Assembly (NCBI RefSeq): GCF_000970085.1
Contig: NZ_CP009506.1
Location: forward strand, 1,922,001-1,986,000
Reading direction: 5' to 3'
Origin: Methanosarcina siciliae T4/M
GTDB taxonomy: Archaea; Halobacteriota; Methanosarcinia; Methanosarcinales; Methanosarcinaceae
Length of the DNA stretch: 64,000 bases
Of the stretch, positions 47,045 to 56,253 are shown piece after piece. Under the pieces are notes generated by a model that was not told the DNA's origin, ran no database searches, and saw only the letters and a program-made list of their open reading frames with translations. Numbering within the stretch: position 1 is the stretch's first letter; each line of letters starts with the position of its first letter. The position numbers were made by a program, and so were the translations under genes.

Positions 47045-48565
47045 TCACTTTTTCCCATTTTTCACTCTTTCAGCCTTTATCCTCTCCAGCAAAACCTCAG
47101 CCGGTTCCCAATCCTCTGCTCCTCGAACCTCTGCCAGCTCCCTTTCATTAAGCAACTTCCCTTCAAACGCTTTTTTCAAAATACTCTGCCGCAGTGCTTC
47201 AGCTTTTTCCAGATTCGTTTCAATATCCTGTTCTATCTTGTCGCAGACTGAAAGGCGGGTTTCGATTTCTTGAACGACGACCTCTTGTTCGGAGAATGAG
47301 CAAATTGGTAAAGTAATTAATATCATTCTTGTTAATCCCAGATCTTGATTTCCTACTCCATGCGTGTATTTTTGGGATTGACGATAACAGTGAGAAGAAT
47401 TCAATACATGTTGTAGGTAAAAAGGATAGATAGATTTTATAGTTTTAAGGACGGCTACATGAACCCAAACATCAAAATCAAAATCATAAGTATTAACTCT
47501 TGCAACACCGGTTGTTCCTCCCTTAGTATACAAGATATCATTTAACTCAGGTTTACATCTTTTAGATAATTCTTCATGAAGTTCCTTTGAAATATACTTA
47601 ACATTGGAAAAATCAACACCTGAAGGTCTGACATTACCACCAGAAATGAATGGAATTCCATTTTCTTCATATTTAGGGCTGTAGTGAGGTCCATCTTTAA
47701 CTGACCATACAACTCGACCTAACTTTACCCAGCCCCACCCCTCTGGTAGTAGGGATAATTCTTCTAATTCCGCCTCGGTGAGATTTTTTACTGCTTTCGT
47801 CTTTTTTCCAGAAGCTTTCGTAGCTTCTTCCCATTCCCTTCGAATTTGCTCCATCAAATTTTGTGTATTAGGCAAATCCGTCTGCTGCTCCCGCCATTTT
47901 TTTGTAAGCTCTCCTTCAAATGCTTTCTTCAGCACCGCCTGCCGATAAACTTTGAGCTGTTCCTGTGCCAGTTTGAGGTTGGCAATACCGTTGTCCAGTT
48001 CACTGAAGAGTTGCTCGATTTTGGAGACTATGGCGCGTTGTTCGGGGAGAGGAGGGAATGGAATAATAAGTGCTTTCAAATCCCTTAAAATAATTCTGCG
48101 TATTGCCACTCCTTTTTTGCTTTTTAGAGCTTGGTTCAAGAAATGACTGGATTTAAATACCCAAAACAAAAACTTAGAATTAGAACTATTTATACTGGTA
48201 AATGGGCGAATGATGGCTAAAGAAGATAAAACCACAAAATCTCTTTCAAAGCTTACTAATGACACTTTGCCAACAGTACCATCCTTTGAAAAGAGTACAT
48301 CTCCTTTATAAGGTTTGCATCCACTTTTAACAAGATTGTTGTAGTCATCCTCTGAGATTTTTGAACAATTGTCAAAATCAATTTGATCATTTTTTATATC
48401 TTTTACCGTTATATACGGATAACCTTTGCCAATAGATTTTGGTGAAAAATGAGAACCGTCAGTTAAAACTTCAATTGATTCTCCCAGCCTCACCCAACTC
48501 CACCCATCTGGTAATATGGGCAATTCAGCTATTTCGGCTTCAGTTAAAGATTTAATCGTTTTCAT
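47045..48565 (-). CDS. hsdS: HsdS, type I specificity subunit
   Basis: The product has 506 residues with two target recognition domains, each opening with GW-W-LG (GWSWVRLGE at about 21 and GWGWVKLGR at about 275). Each is followed by a helical conserved region ending in YRQAVLKKAFEGEL or LRQSILKKAFEGKL. This gives a bipartite recognition site read by the two domains. The sequence specificity cannot be deduced. The distal end is 9 bp from the Schlafen gene. Confidence 0.95.
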   Translation of the reverse strand: MKTIKSLTEAEIAELPILPDGWSWVRLGESIEVLTDGSHFSPKSIGKGYPYITVKDIKNDQIDFDNCSKISEDDYNNLVKSGCKPYKGDVLFSKDGTVGKVSLVSFERDFVVLSSLAIIRPFTSINSSNSKFLFWVFKSSHFLNQALKSKKGVAIRRIILRDLKALIIPFPPLPEQRAIVSKIEQLFSELDNGIANLKLAQEQLKVYRQAVLKKAFEGELTKKWREQQTDLPNTQNLMEQIRREWEEATKASGKKTKAVKNLTEAELEELSLLPEGWGWVKLGRVVWSVKDGPHYSPKYEENGIPFISGGNVRPSGVDFSNVKYISKELHEELSKRCKPELNDILYTKGGTTGVARVNTYDFDFDVWVHVAVLKTIKSIYPFYLQHVLNSSHCYRQSQKYTHGVGNQDLGLTRMILITLPICSFSEQEVVVQEIETRLSVCDKIEQDIETNLEKAEALRQSILKKAFEGKLLNERELAEVRGAEDWEPAEVLLERIKAERVKNGKK

Positions 48566-48626
48566 CTTAATCAGTCAAAGCCTCTTTTATTTTGTTAATA
48601 ATATCACTAATCATCCGGTGTATTTT

Positions 48627-48660
48627 CACCCAACTTTTCACCCAACTTTTCACCCGATTT
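48627..48660 (-). repeat. 12-bp repeat CACCCAACTTTT, 2.7 copies
   Basis: Copies start at 48627 and 48639, and a part copy at 48651. On the minus strand they could read as GEKL tetrapeptides, but they lie behind the stop codon of the neighbouring broken gene. Confidence 0.7.
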
Positions 48661-48664
48661 ACTC

Positions 48665-48930
48665 TCAGGAGTTAAGTTCTCTGTTTTCCAGATTAACTTC
48701 CCAATAGCCACCTTTATCCGGACCTATCCTTTTTAAAAGTCCTTTGTCTTTGAGATTTGCAATCTGTTTTTCAACTGCATGCGAACTAATCCCTAATAGT
48801 GTGGCTAGTTCCTGAGCAGAAATGTATTTATTTTATGAGATAAAGTGGAGTATTTTCTCCGAACTTTTCTCCGAACTTTTCTCCGAACTTTTCTCCGAAC
48901 TTTTCTCCGAACTTTTCTCCGAACCATTCA
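48665..48930 (-). pseudogene. Winged-helix C-terminus of a second AlbA_2/Schlafen-type protein, with a nonsense codon
   Basis: The minus strand reads (SSEK)n, SEKILHFIS, then a TAA at 48833-48835, and in the same frame AQELATLLGISSHAVEKQIA, LKRIGPDKGGYWEV and a stop at 48665. This is the winged-helix end typical of AlbA_2/HATPase proteins of archaea. The N-terminal domains are absent upstream, where only repeats are found. It is a dead remnant of a gene like the one at 45602. Confidence 0.75.
48853..48924 (-). repeat. 12-bp tandem repeat, six perfect copies
   Basis: TTTTCTCCGAAC is repeated six times exactly. In the frame of the broken winged-helix gene it codes for SSEK repeats, at the same place between domains where the intact homologue at 45602 carries TPQA repeats. 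Confidence 0.93.
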
Positions 48931-49232
48931 TTATCAATTTTGGAGTACTTTTAAGATGTCAGTTGATTAAATAATTGTTTACTTGTGCCTTTTAATCAGT
49001 TTAATAAGAAATTAGAACTGATAGCGGCATATACGCCTGCATTAGAGCCACAAACTTAGAGCCGCAAACGAAGAAAAATTATGGTTATTTTGCCACAAAA
49101 CAGTTTCATGATGTCATTTGTCAAACATCTAAAACGAAATGGAGAAAAGTAGTAAAGGAAGAGAAATGAGGTATATACGCTTTAACTTTGATTAAAAGAG
49201 TGAATAAGGGGTTCACAAGGTTTGGTCTGCAA
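48931..49232. other. Noncoding stretch between broken gene and 67-bp repeats
   Basis: AT-rich sequence with stops in all frames. No gene, promoter or structure could be supported. Confidence 0.5.
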
Positions 49233-49836
49233 CAATGAAGTTTATTGCGGGGCTGAGATTTACTCTGTCCTGAATTTGCTCCATTTTAAGTTTGCGTGCC
49301 AATGAAGTATATTACTGGATCAGCTTTCAGACTGCCTTAATTTGCTTCATCTCGCAGTTTACGCCATAAATGAAGTATAATTACGGGATAGGTTTTCAAA
49401 CCTTCCTGAATTTGCTCCAACTTATGCTTACGCGTCAATGAAGTATGTTACCGGATCAGATTTTGCTCTGTCCTGAATTTGCTCCACCTCGCAGTAAAAG
49501 CATCAATGAAGTCAATTTAGGGATAGGTTTTCAAGCCGCCTTAATTTGCTCCACCTTATAGCTTACGCGTCAACGAAGTAGATTTCGGGTCAGTTTTCAG
49601 GCTGTCCTTAATTTGCTCCACCTTATAGCTACGCGTTAATGAAGTATATACTGGATAGCTTTCAGACTGTCCTTAATTTGCTTCATTTTACAGTTCACGC
49701 GCCAATGAAGTAGATTTCGAGATCGGTTCTCAAGCCGTCTGAATTTGCTCCATTTTACAGCTTACACGTCAATGAAGTTCATTGCGGGACTAAGCTTTAC
49801 TCTGTCCTGAATTTGCTTCATTTTACAGCTTTGTTC
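49233..49836. repeat. 67-bp tandem repeat, nine degenerate copies
   Basis: CAATGAAGT-type unit starts lie at 49233, 49300, 49368, 49436, 49504, 49571, 49637, 49703 and 49770 (periods 66-68). Each unit ends with an AATTTGCTCCA or AATTTGCTTCAT block followed by a CAGCTTACGCGT-like block. The part between GAAGT and TTTGCT is also similar in all copies (GGGATAGGTTTTCAAG-like), so these are not CRISPR spacers. The period is not a multiple of three, and no frame is open through it. In several units ATGAAG can pair with CTTCAT. Function unknown. Confidence 0.9.
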
Positions 49837-50315
49837 CTTGTGAACAATATATAATATGTAAGTTCCTGTATATAATACTAACGGTATAATTACCGAGGGT
49901 AATATTTCTGACTCGTTTTTTTCAAAGTCTGCCTGTAAATCATCTGTCATATGCTCTGTCAATCAGTGCGTTACATCAAATGCTTTACAAATTTTTATGC
50001 ATTGTTTAAAAATCAGATAGGGGCTTGATGGCAAATTCGAAAGGTTAGCACACAAGAATCAAAAAGAACTTTAAAATATTTTTAATAAAACAGAAGAAAT
50101 CAGCTGGGACCCACTTAGATTCAAAAATTTAAGGGCCCTGATGAACCATCTCAAAAGAGTGCACATTGACAAACACTTTGTTCTGGTTTTTTCTGTTGAT
50201 GAGGAAAAAAAGACGGCAACATTTGAAGATTATATTATGATCATCACGATAATATTTACTAATTTCCTATTTTTGCTTACGCCGCCAGTGCCTCGCTGGA
50301 TTATGTACAAGAACT

Positions 50316-50565
50316 TTTCACCCCCTTTTCACCCCACTTTCATCCCGCTTTCACCCCCCTTTTCACCCAGCTTTTCACCCCACAATTTCTCCACAGTTTC
50401 TCCACAGTTTTATCCGAAACTTTCTCCGAACTCATCTCCGGATATTTCTCTTAATTGTCCTCCGGATCTTATTTCTTACTTTTACTCGCGATTTCACCCA
50501 GTTTTTCACCAGAGTTTTCACCAAACTTTTCATCCGGTCATCACCAAAATTTTCACCCAACCCGT
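50316..50565 (-). repeat. Degenerate 12-bp repeats (TTTCACCC and TTTCTCC types) downstream of hsdR
   Basis: TTTTCACCCCN and TTTCTCCGAA motifs recur at about 12-bp spacing over 250 bp. On the minus strand pieces read GEKLGE and DEKFGEN, similar to the repeats at 48.6-48.9 kb, but no frame survives. The plus frame 50141-50590 is only the reverse reading of these repeats. It looks like the decayed linker of a further Schlafen-type gene. Confidence 0.65.
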
Positions 50566-50581
50566 TCTTCTCATTTCATTT

Positions 50582-53335
50582 TCATGCTGACAGTGCCTCA
50601 TTCAATTCACTGATAACCGCATTCATCTCGTCCCCGAAAAGCTGGTACATCCTGCCGCGCCCGCCAAGAGCGTCAAAGGGGGTGTAATCAAGGTCCTCGA
50701 TTTCCAGGTGGAAGCTTGTTGCAACATAATCTTTTATCATACGGAGCCAGTTCATCTGGTCTTCACTGAACTTGAGGGTTCCGGCCTGTTTTTTGAACAC
50801 CCAATCCTGGAAGTTGCGGTTCACGGTCTGGTCGTAGGGGGTCAGTACAGGGTCGATTTCGGTTATCCTGCGGATTAAGGAGACGAGAGCCGTGAGTTCG
50901 TTTTTCGGGGAGTTTCCGTTCACCTTTTCGAGCTGTTCGTAAGCCTGCCAGATCCTGGAAGGGGCAAAGTGGGGTTTTTCGAGCTTCAATTTGTCCAGCA
51001 CCTCTTTTATCATCGTAAAGGTGACTTCCCTGCGCCGGTAAGGCTGGTTGTAGAAAATTCTCAGGGCTGCGATCTCTTCCTTATTAGCTTCCAGATATGT
51101 CTTAAAGTCACTGACCAGCTCATCCGCCCTTACCACAGCGTCTTTGTCCCACTCGGCCCTGTGGACGGTGTCGGTGTTCACTGTATCGATAATCTGCTCA
51201 TGGACTTTGCGGACGTTTTCAATATATTCGTTTAGCTCGCCGGAAAAAGTGGATCTGGCAATATCAATTAGCTTTTCTTGCGCCTTTTTCTTTGCCTCAA
51301 CGTCCTGAATTTCCGGATGGAGCTGTTTGATTTCGGAGGCGTGGAGGTCGATAATGTCAGGGTTATACGCATAGAGCAGGTCCCTGACTGTCTGGTTGAT
51401 GGTCTTTCCGTTCGCTTTTTCCGCAAAAGTGGCTCTTTCGTTCTCGCTTAACTGCCGGTCCAGCCTTGCCAGCCTGTTAGCCAGGGAAACATAAAGGTCT
51501 TCGTCCTGTGCGCCAAAGGTTACTGCTGCAAGCAGGTCTTTCAGAGATGTGCTTTTCTTGCGTTCCAGAGGCCGGCTGTCGGTTTTCATCGTTTTTGTAA
51601 CGCCAGCGGCGTCCACAACCACAAAATGAGTCTTGTCCGAAACTGCCGAAGGAGTCACTTTTTTCAGGTCATCGTAGCCCAGGGTCCGCGTGCCTCTGCC
51701 TTTCATCTGCTCGAAATAGTTCCGGCTTTTAACGTCTCTCATGAAGAGCAGGCATTCCAGCGGCTTGACATCCGTGCCCGTGGCGATCATGTCCACTGTA
51801 ACTGCTATTCTGGGGTCGTATTCATTGCGGAAAGCCGATAATATTGATTTTGGGTCTTCTTCGGCTTTATAGGTCACTTTCTTGCAAAATGCATTGCCTT
51901 CCGCAAACTCTTCCCGAACGATATTGATAATATCATCGGCATGGCTGTCGCTCTTGGCAAAAATCAGGGTTTTCGGGACTTCCTTTCTGCAGGGAAAGAT
52001 CTCAGGCAGCTTTTCCTTAAAAGTCCGTATCACATGCCGTATCTGGCTGGGGTTGACCACGTCCCTGTCCAGTTTCCGGGCATCATAGCTGAACTCTTCA
52101 TCAAGCTGTTCCCAGCGTTTTTTGCGGGTAAGCTTCTCCCTTTTGTCCACAAATTCCTTTGCAGCAATCTTTGCCCCGTTTTTGCTGATTTCAGTCTCGA
52201 TGGTATACACATCATAACCCACATTCACGCCGTCTGCAACAGCATCTTCATGGCTGTACTCGCTAACAACGTTTTCATTGAAAAACCCGAAAGTGCGTTT
52301 GTCCGGTGTTGCTGTAAGGCCTATCAGAAAAGCATCGAAATAGTCCAGCACCTGCTGCCACAGATTGTATATGGAGCGGTGGCACTCGTCTATGACGATA
52401 AAATCAAATTCTTCAACGGGAACCTTCTCATTATATACTACAGGAAGTGGCTCCCTTGGCTGCCAGCCCCTCTCGGCAGGGTTTTCTTCTTCAATTTTCT
52501 CGTCCAGCTCTTCACCCTTCAGGATGGAGTAAATCCGCTGGATTGTGGAAATACACACCTGGCTGTCCGAAGAGATGTAACTGGAACGCAGGCGCTGCAC
52601 ATTATACAGCTCGGTAAATTTGCGGTTATCGTCATTGGGCACATAAGCCATGAATTCCTGTTCTGCCTGTTCACCAAGGTTTTTGGTATCAACAAGGAAG
52701 AGCACCTTTTTTGCATTCGCAAATTTCAGTAATCGGTAAATGAAGGTTATGGCAGTATACGTCTTTCCGGAACCTGTAGCCATCTGGACAAGAGCTCTCG
52801 GGCGGTTGTCCTTAAAGGACTTTTCAAGCTTTGAGATCGCTGTTATCTGGCAGTCCCGCAGCCCGTCTGTGTACAGTTCAGGAATGTCAAGCAGCCTTTC
52901 TCGCAAGGGTTTCTTTTTTAAGTATTCATCAAAAGTCTCCGGGCTGAAAAAAGAAAAAACAGGTCTTGACCTCGGTTTGGGGTCGCGAAAATCTGTGAAC
53001 CGTGTAAGTTCCCCGGTACTTTCATATACAAAAGGAAGGGGGTCATTGTTAAGGTACTTTAGCTTACTTGAAGCATATTCGGATGATTGTTCTTCTACAA
53101 CAGTTAATCGGTGGCCTTCCTCGTCTCTTTTTGCCTCAATGACTCCGACTGGCTTTTTATCAACAAACAGCACATAATCAGCAGGCCCTACATCGGTCAA
53201 ATATTCCTTAACTGCAATACCCCTTGAAGCACTCCACTCTATCTTGCTTTTTTTCTGCACAATCCAGCCAGCGTTATTTAGTTTTTTATCAATTTCATTT
53301 CTGGCTTTTTGCTCAGGGGTCTGGTTGTCACTCAT
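50582..53335 (-). CDS. hsdR: HsdR, type I restriction translocase/endonuclease
   Basis: The product has 917 residues. The N-terminal nuclease core shows D53 and E67-A-K69 (PADYVLFVDKKPVGVIEAK). The helicase motor has Walker A ATGSGKT, DECH (motif II), GLTATP (motif III) and a motif VI region MKGRGTRT. A C-terminal EcoEI_R-type domain follows, ending in the QLF-containing segment. It cuts unmethylated DNA after ATP-driven translocation together with HsdM and HsdS. Its stop is 2 kb before hsdS, unlike compact hsd operons. Confidence 0.96.
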   Translation of the reverse strand: MSDNQTPEQKARNEIDKKLNNAGWIVQKKSKIEWSASRGIAVKEYLTDVGPADYVLFVDKKPVGVIEAKRDEEGHRLTVVEEQSSEYASSKLKYLNNDPLPFVYESTGELTRFTDFRDPKPRSRPVFSFFSPETFDEYLKKKPLRERLLDIPELYTDGLRDCQITAISKLEKSFKDNRPRALVQMATGSGKTYTAITFIYRLLKFANAKKVLFLVDTKNLGEQAEQEFMAYVPNDDNRKFTELYNVQRLRSSYISSDSQVCISTIQRIYSILKGEELDEKIEEENPAERGWQPREPLPVVYNEKVPVEEFDFIVIDECHRSIYNLWQQVLDYFDAFLIGLTATPDKRTFGFFNENVVSEYSHEDAVADGVNVGYDVYTIETEISKNGAKIAAKEFVDKREKLTRKKRWEQLDEEFSYDARKLDRDVVNPSQIRHVIRTFKEKLPEIFPCRKEVPKTLIFAKSDSHADDIINIVREEFAEGNAFCKKVTYKAEEDPKSILSAFRNEYDPRIAVTVDMIATGTDVKPLECLLFMRDVKSRNYFEQMKGRGTRTLGYDDLKKVTPSAVSDKTHFVVVDAAGVTKTMKTDSRPLERKKSTSLKDLLAAVTFGAQDEDLYVSLANRLARLDRQLSENERATFAEKANGKTINQTVRDLLYAYNPDIIDLHASEIKQLHPEIQDVEAKKKAQEKLIDIARSTFSGELNEYIENVRKVHEQIIDTVNTDTVHRAEWDKDAVVRADELVSDFKTYLEANKEEIAALRIFYNQPYRRREVTFTMIKEVLDKLKLEKPHFAPSRIWQAYEQLEKVNGNSPKNELTALVSLIRRITEIDPVLTPYDQTVNRNFQDWVFKKQAGTLKFSEDQMNWLRMIKDYVATSFHLEIEDLDYTPFDALGGRGRMYQLFGDEMNAVISELNEALSA

Positions 53336-54012
53336 ATATCTTTACCACCGAAACTTGTTTCCATTCTCCTTTTCCAGATAGGGGGTGCCAGTTTCGGCAC
53401 TCTCTCATTATAACTTAAATTGGAGACTCACAATTTATGAAAATATTCACCCATGGGTACTAAACTCGAATCTAATTTGATCTGCTAATGATATTTTATG
53501 ATATAATTTATAATTTTGTTTTTACAGATACCTAATATATAATTAACTCTTTCGATCTTGTATTAGACGAAAATAATTTCACAGTTATACAAATCTACAT
53601 CTTAAAAACCGGATTACTGCTGTTCTACAGTCGCGTACAAAAATAACAAGCATGCTGGCAATTGAAGCGGCTTTTGTAGTTTCGTACCCTGAAAGGAAGG
53701 TATTACAGAAATCCCGCAGAAAAAGCACCCCTGGAACCGACTCTTTTGTTATACAGATCACTGATATTTTCGGGCACCTGTCCGTAAGCAGGCGGCAGAG
53801 AGTTCTACAGATGGATATAATGAGAGTTTTGAGAATATGTTTACAATTCAAAAAATACGTCTCATTTTTTGTGGCGCGCAGATCTCAACAATATACTAAG
53901 CATAACAAAATGTACTTACGCATTTAGTACTATAATATTAGAACAGATGAATATTAGAACACATGAAATAAAGAAAAACTTAATCGAAAGTTAAAATAAT
54001 AGAGGTGTATCG
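53336..54012. other. Intergenic region upstream of hsdR
   Basis: AT-rich with short opposing frames (53585-53851 minus and 53652-53927 plus) that overlap each other and show no known motif. I could not decide if either is real. The hsdR promoter should lie near 53400-53560. Confidence 0.4.
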
Positions 54013-54159
54013 ATGGATGGGGTTAAAAGAGTATGCAAAAAAGTTGCAAAAATAGCTTTTTGTGTTGTTATGGGCGCCGGTTTAATTGGTTTTGTGAAAG
54101 GCGTATGTGTAGGCTATTTTATTTGTCGTCACAAAAATAAATGTGTTGACACGACATAA
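54013..54159 (+). CDS. Small Cys-containing membrane protein, 48 residues
   Basis: ATG 54013 is preceded by AGAGGTG at seven bases, an excellent SD site. The peptide has a basic N-terminus (KRVCKKVAK), one Gly-rich hydrophobic helix (MGAGLIGFVKGVCVGYFI) and a Cys/Lys-rich tail. Cys residues are at 8, 17, 32, 38 and 44. No family is known to me. It stands alone upstream of the 54571 gene. Confidence 0.55.
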   Translation: MDGVKRVCKKVAKIAFCVVMGAGLIGFVKGVCVGYFICRHKNKCVDTT

Positions 54160-54570
54160 AAAGCACTGATAAAGATGTATAGATTAAGGGTAATAGGGTT
54201 TCCTCTTAATCGATGAGCTGGATCGCAGGTAGGGACTTGAGAACAGGGACTCAAAACTTTACCATCCACTTTTAAATTAATTTTTTGATATGTTCCGGGA
54301 AGATAGGTCCTCATATGGAAGAAAAAGGAACGTATCTTATATTTGAGTAGCATGAGGATTTTCTGAGGGCTCTTGAAGAAGTGTTCCAAGATCGAAAGGA
54401 ATTACTTACAATGCATGCAAAAGATTGAATTCTCCTTTTCTGTTGGACTTCGAAGCCTGCGGAGCACCCAGAAAATCATCCCGGGCACGGGACTGAGCAG
54501 TGGTTGCAGGATCTTTGCTGGGTGAGGCTCTTTGCTGGGTGATCGTGATGTTTGGCAGGGATTTTCAGGT

Positions 54571-55602
54571 ATGGGGACTGGAGGGGCTGCAGATGACAAG
54601 AGAAACAGGGTAATTCTGGAAGACATTCATTTCCCTCTTAAAAAGATCCTCAATATTGATTCCTCAATATTGATAAGCAGGAAGTTGATATGTAATAATA
54701 TGTGTATCAATGGGAAAAAATTTAGAGATCCTTCCTCCCAAACTGTATCTCAGAATGATGCTAACATTATTGAGACTTTACTTATGTTGGGGGAAGTATA
54801 TGATATTGTCTATGACCATCATGGAAGAGCCGGAAAATTAAATGAGTATCTAACTAACGCCATATATCATATTTTAAGTACAAGTCCTAAAAAGGACTAC
54901 ATAAACGAACCAGTAAATCCTAAAGAATTTGTATTAAGTCCCGAGTTATTGTATGCGGGATTGATACCTCAAAAGAAGATAAATTCATTTGATTTTAGTG
55001 ATTATTGGACTATAACTAATTATTTTCGTAGGTTGGATGGATTAGATGAAGGTGATTATTTTCATTTAATAAATCCAAATACAGATTTGGGCAATGAAAC
55101 CGATAGAATCATTGTTAATATCAAAACACAGCAGCAGGCAGTTGAGATTGCAAAACATATTACCTGGAGTTGGACGGAAAAAAGTGTAGACTGGAAGTCT
55201 TATGTAAGCACATTTAAAATTTTAGTAAATAATAATGTAGAAGACCGTAATAATCCTAATCTTTACTTAAAAAATGATAAAATGGTGATCTATTTTGCTG
55301 AAACCGACCATGATAATAAAACCATCATGAACTCCATAAAGTGTGGTGTAGAAGTTTTCCTGGCTAATATACCGGATGCAGTTCCTGATAATAACCTACC
55401 ATTAAATGGTTTCTACAAAAGAGTGGGTAGACAAATAGGTACAGGAAGAGAAATAAGACAAAAGGAACAGAAAGAAGCTAAAAGTTTCACAGATCAAAGG
55501 GTTGAGGAAATCAAAGCCTACATTTTGAATAATCAAATTGCGCGTGATAGAAATGAATGGATCGGAGGAGTATACTTCTATGTAACAAATTTTATACCAT
55601 GA
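54571..55602 (+). CDS. Possible HopA1-like protein
   Basis: From ATG 54571 the product has 343 residues; TTG 54532 would add 13. The order of features resembles the HopA1 family: YFHLINPN then IIVNIKTQQQAVEIAKHI, a central FKILVNN segment followed by a MVIYFAE strand, and near the end PLNGFYKRVGRQIGTG with SFTDQRVEEIKAYIL, comparable to the P-F-pG-g and SFGxxR parts of HopA1 proteins. In class V lanthipeptide biosynthesis such proteins act as lyases on phosphorylated Ser/Thr. The match is by eye and uncertain. Base composition is much richer in A/T than core genes, suggesting transfer. Confidence 0.5.
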   Translation: MGTGGAADDKRNRVILEDIHFPLKKILNIDSSILISRKLICNNMCINGKKFRDPSSQTVSQNDANIIETLLMLGEVYDIVYDHHGRAGKLNEYLTNAIYHILSTSPKKDYINEPVNPKEFVLSPELLYAGLIPQKKINSFDFSDYWTITNYFRRLDGLDEGDYFHLINPNTDLGNETDRIIVNIKTQQQAVEIAKHITWSWTEKSVDWKSYVSTFKILVNNNVEDRNNPNLYLKNDKMVIYFAETDHDNKTIMNSIKCGVEVFLANIPDAVPDNNLPLNGFYKRVGRQIGTGREIRQKEQKEAKSFTDQRVEEIKAYILNNQIARDRNEWIGGVYFYVTNFIP

Positions 55603-55670
55603 GTGAATCAATAAGTCAAAAAGAACCTATCCCGCACCAGGAAATTACAGAGGAAGAAGAGTCATCATAA
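55599..55670 (+). CDS. 23-residue ORF overlapping the HopA1-like gene
   Basis: ATG 55599 overlaps the preceding stop (ATGA) and opens a frame for MSESISQKEPIPHQEITEEE and three more residues. It is acidic at the end and has no Cys. It may be a small coupled peptide, the start of a lost downstream gene, or chance. Confidence 0.3.
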   Translation: MSESISQKEPIPHQEITEEEESS

Positions 55671-55978
55671 ATTAAAAGCTCCGGGACAAGAGAGGCATTT
55701 ATCTCATTAGGCCTGGCACGTTGTACAACAGGAAAAACAGCTTAGGATGCAGGAGAGAGGAGCACTGAAAGACTGAAATGTGGATTTGATAGAAGTAATT
55801 TGAAGAAGATAAAGGATTGGATAAAGAAAAGAAAATTATTAAACTTTTAAATAAAAGCGGTAAAGAAGCTTGTAAATTATATAGTAACTGGTAATTCTCA
55901 GACTTTGTGAACAATCCATTTAATTTCCGTCGAAATCTCTGAATATCGGTGTGAGATGTGCAACTTGATCTTCTTTAT
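55671..55978. other. Intergenic region without recognised content
   Basis: Purine-rich plus strand; the minus frame 55699-55914 is its hydrophobic reverse reading and not supported. Nothing else seen. Confidence 0.4.
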
Positions 55979-56200
55979 TTATATTCCCTTTTTCCCTTCC
56001 TTAAATAAGAAAATATAAAGGATAGGTAAAATACCTAACGTATTCAAAATGAGTATGGCGATAAACCAGTATCTCTGAGATTCTCGTGCTGCCTTCCACA
56101 GAGCTATCCCCTTCCAGAAGAGCTCCCACAGCACCAGAATTAAAATCAGGGTTGTAAATTGTGTATTTGTTTGAAGCAATGAAATAGAAGTGTCTACCAT
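55979..56200 (-). CDS. DUF5652-family small membrane protein
   Basis: The product has 73 residues and two membrane helices. The motif LWELFWKGIALWKAARESQR followed by YWFIAILILNTLGILPILYI is that of DUF5652. Proteins of this family are widespread in archaea and candidate phyla bacteria; function is unknown. AGAGAGGAAAATG gives a fair SD site. Confidence 0.75.
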   Translation of the reverse strand: MVDTSISLLQTNTQFTTLILILVLWELFWKGIALWKAARESQRYWFIAILILNTLGILPILYIFLFKEGKKGI

Positions 56201-56253
56201 TTTCCTCTCTGGAATAAATGTTTTTTAAAATTAAATAACTTCACATACCAGTA

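Noticed and set aside
49233..49836. CRISPR array
   Set aside because: The stretches between conserved blocks are similar to each other in all nine units, so they are not spacers.
49762..49962. 66-residue minus ORF with one hydrophobic segment
   Set aside because: Its C-terminal third lies in the 67-bp repeats and it has no SD site.
50141..50590. 149-residue plus-strand ORF rich in Pro, Ser and Phe
   Set aside because: It is the reverse reading of degenerate 12-bp repeats, has no SD site and no family resemblance.
53585..53927. Two opposing ORFs of about 90 residues
   Set aside because: They overlap one another, and neither has a motif or a ribosome site that would decide for it.
54129..54389. 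86-residue minus ORF behind the small Cys protein
   Set aside because: It overlaps the well-supported 54013 gene and has no start signal; a Methanosarcina repeat-type sequence is possible but unproven.
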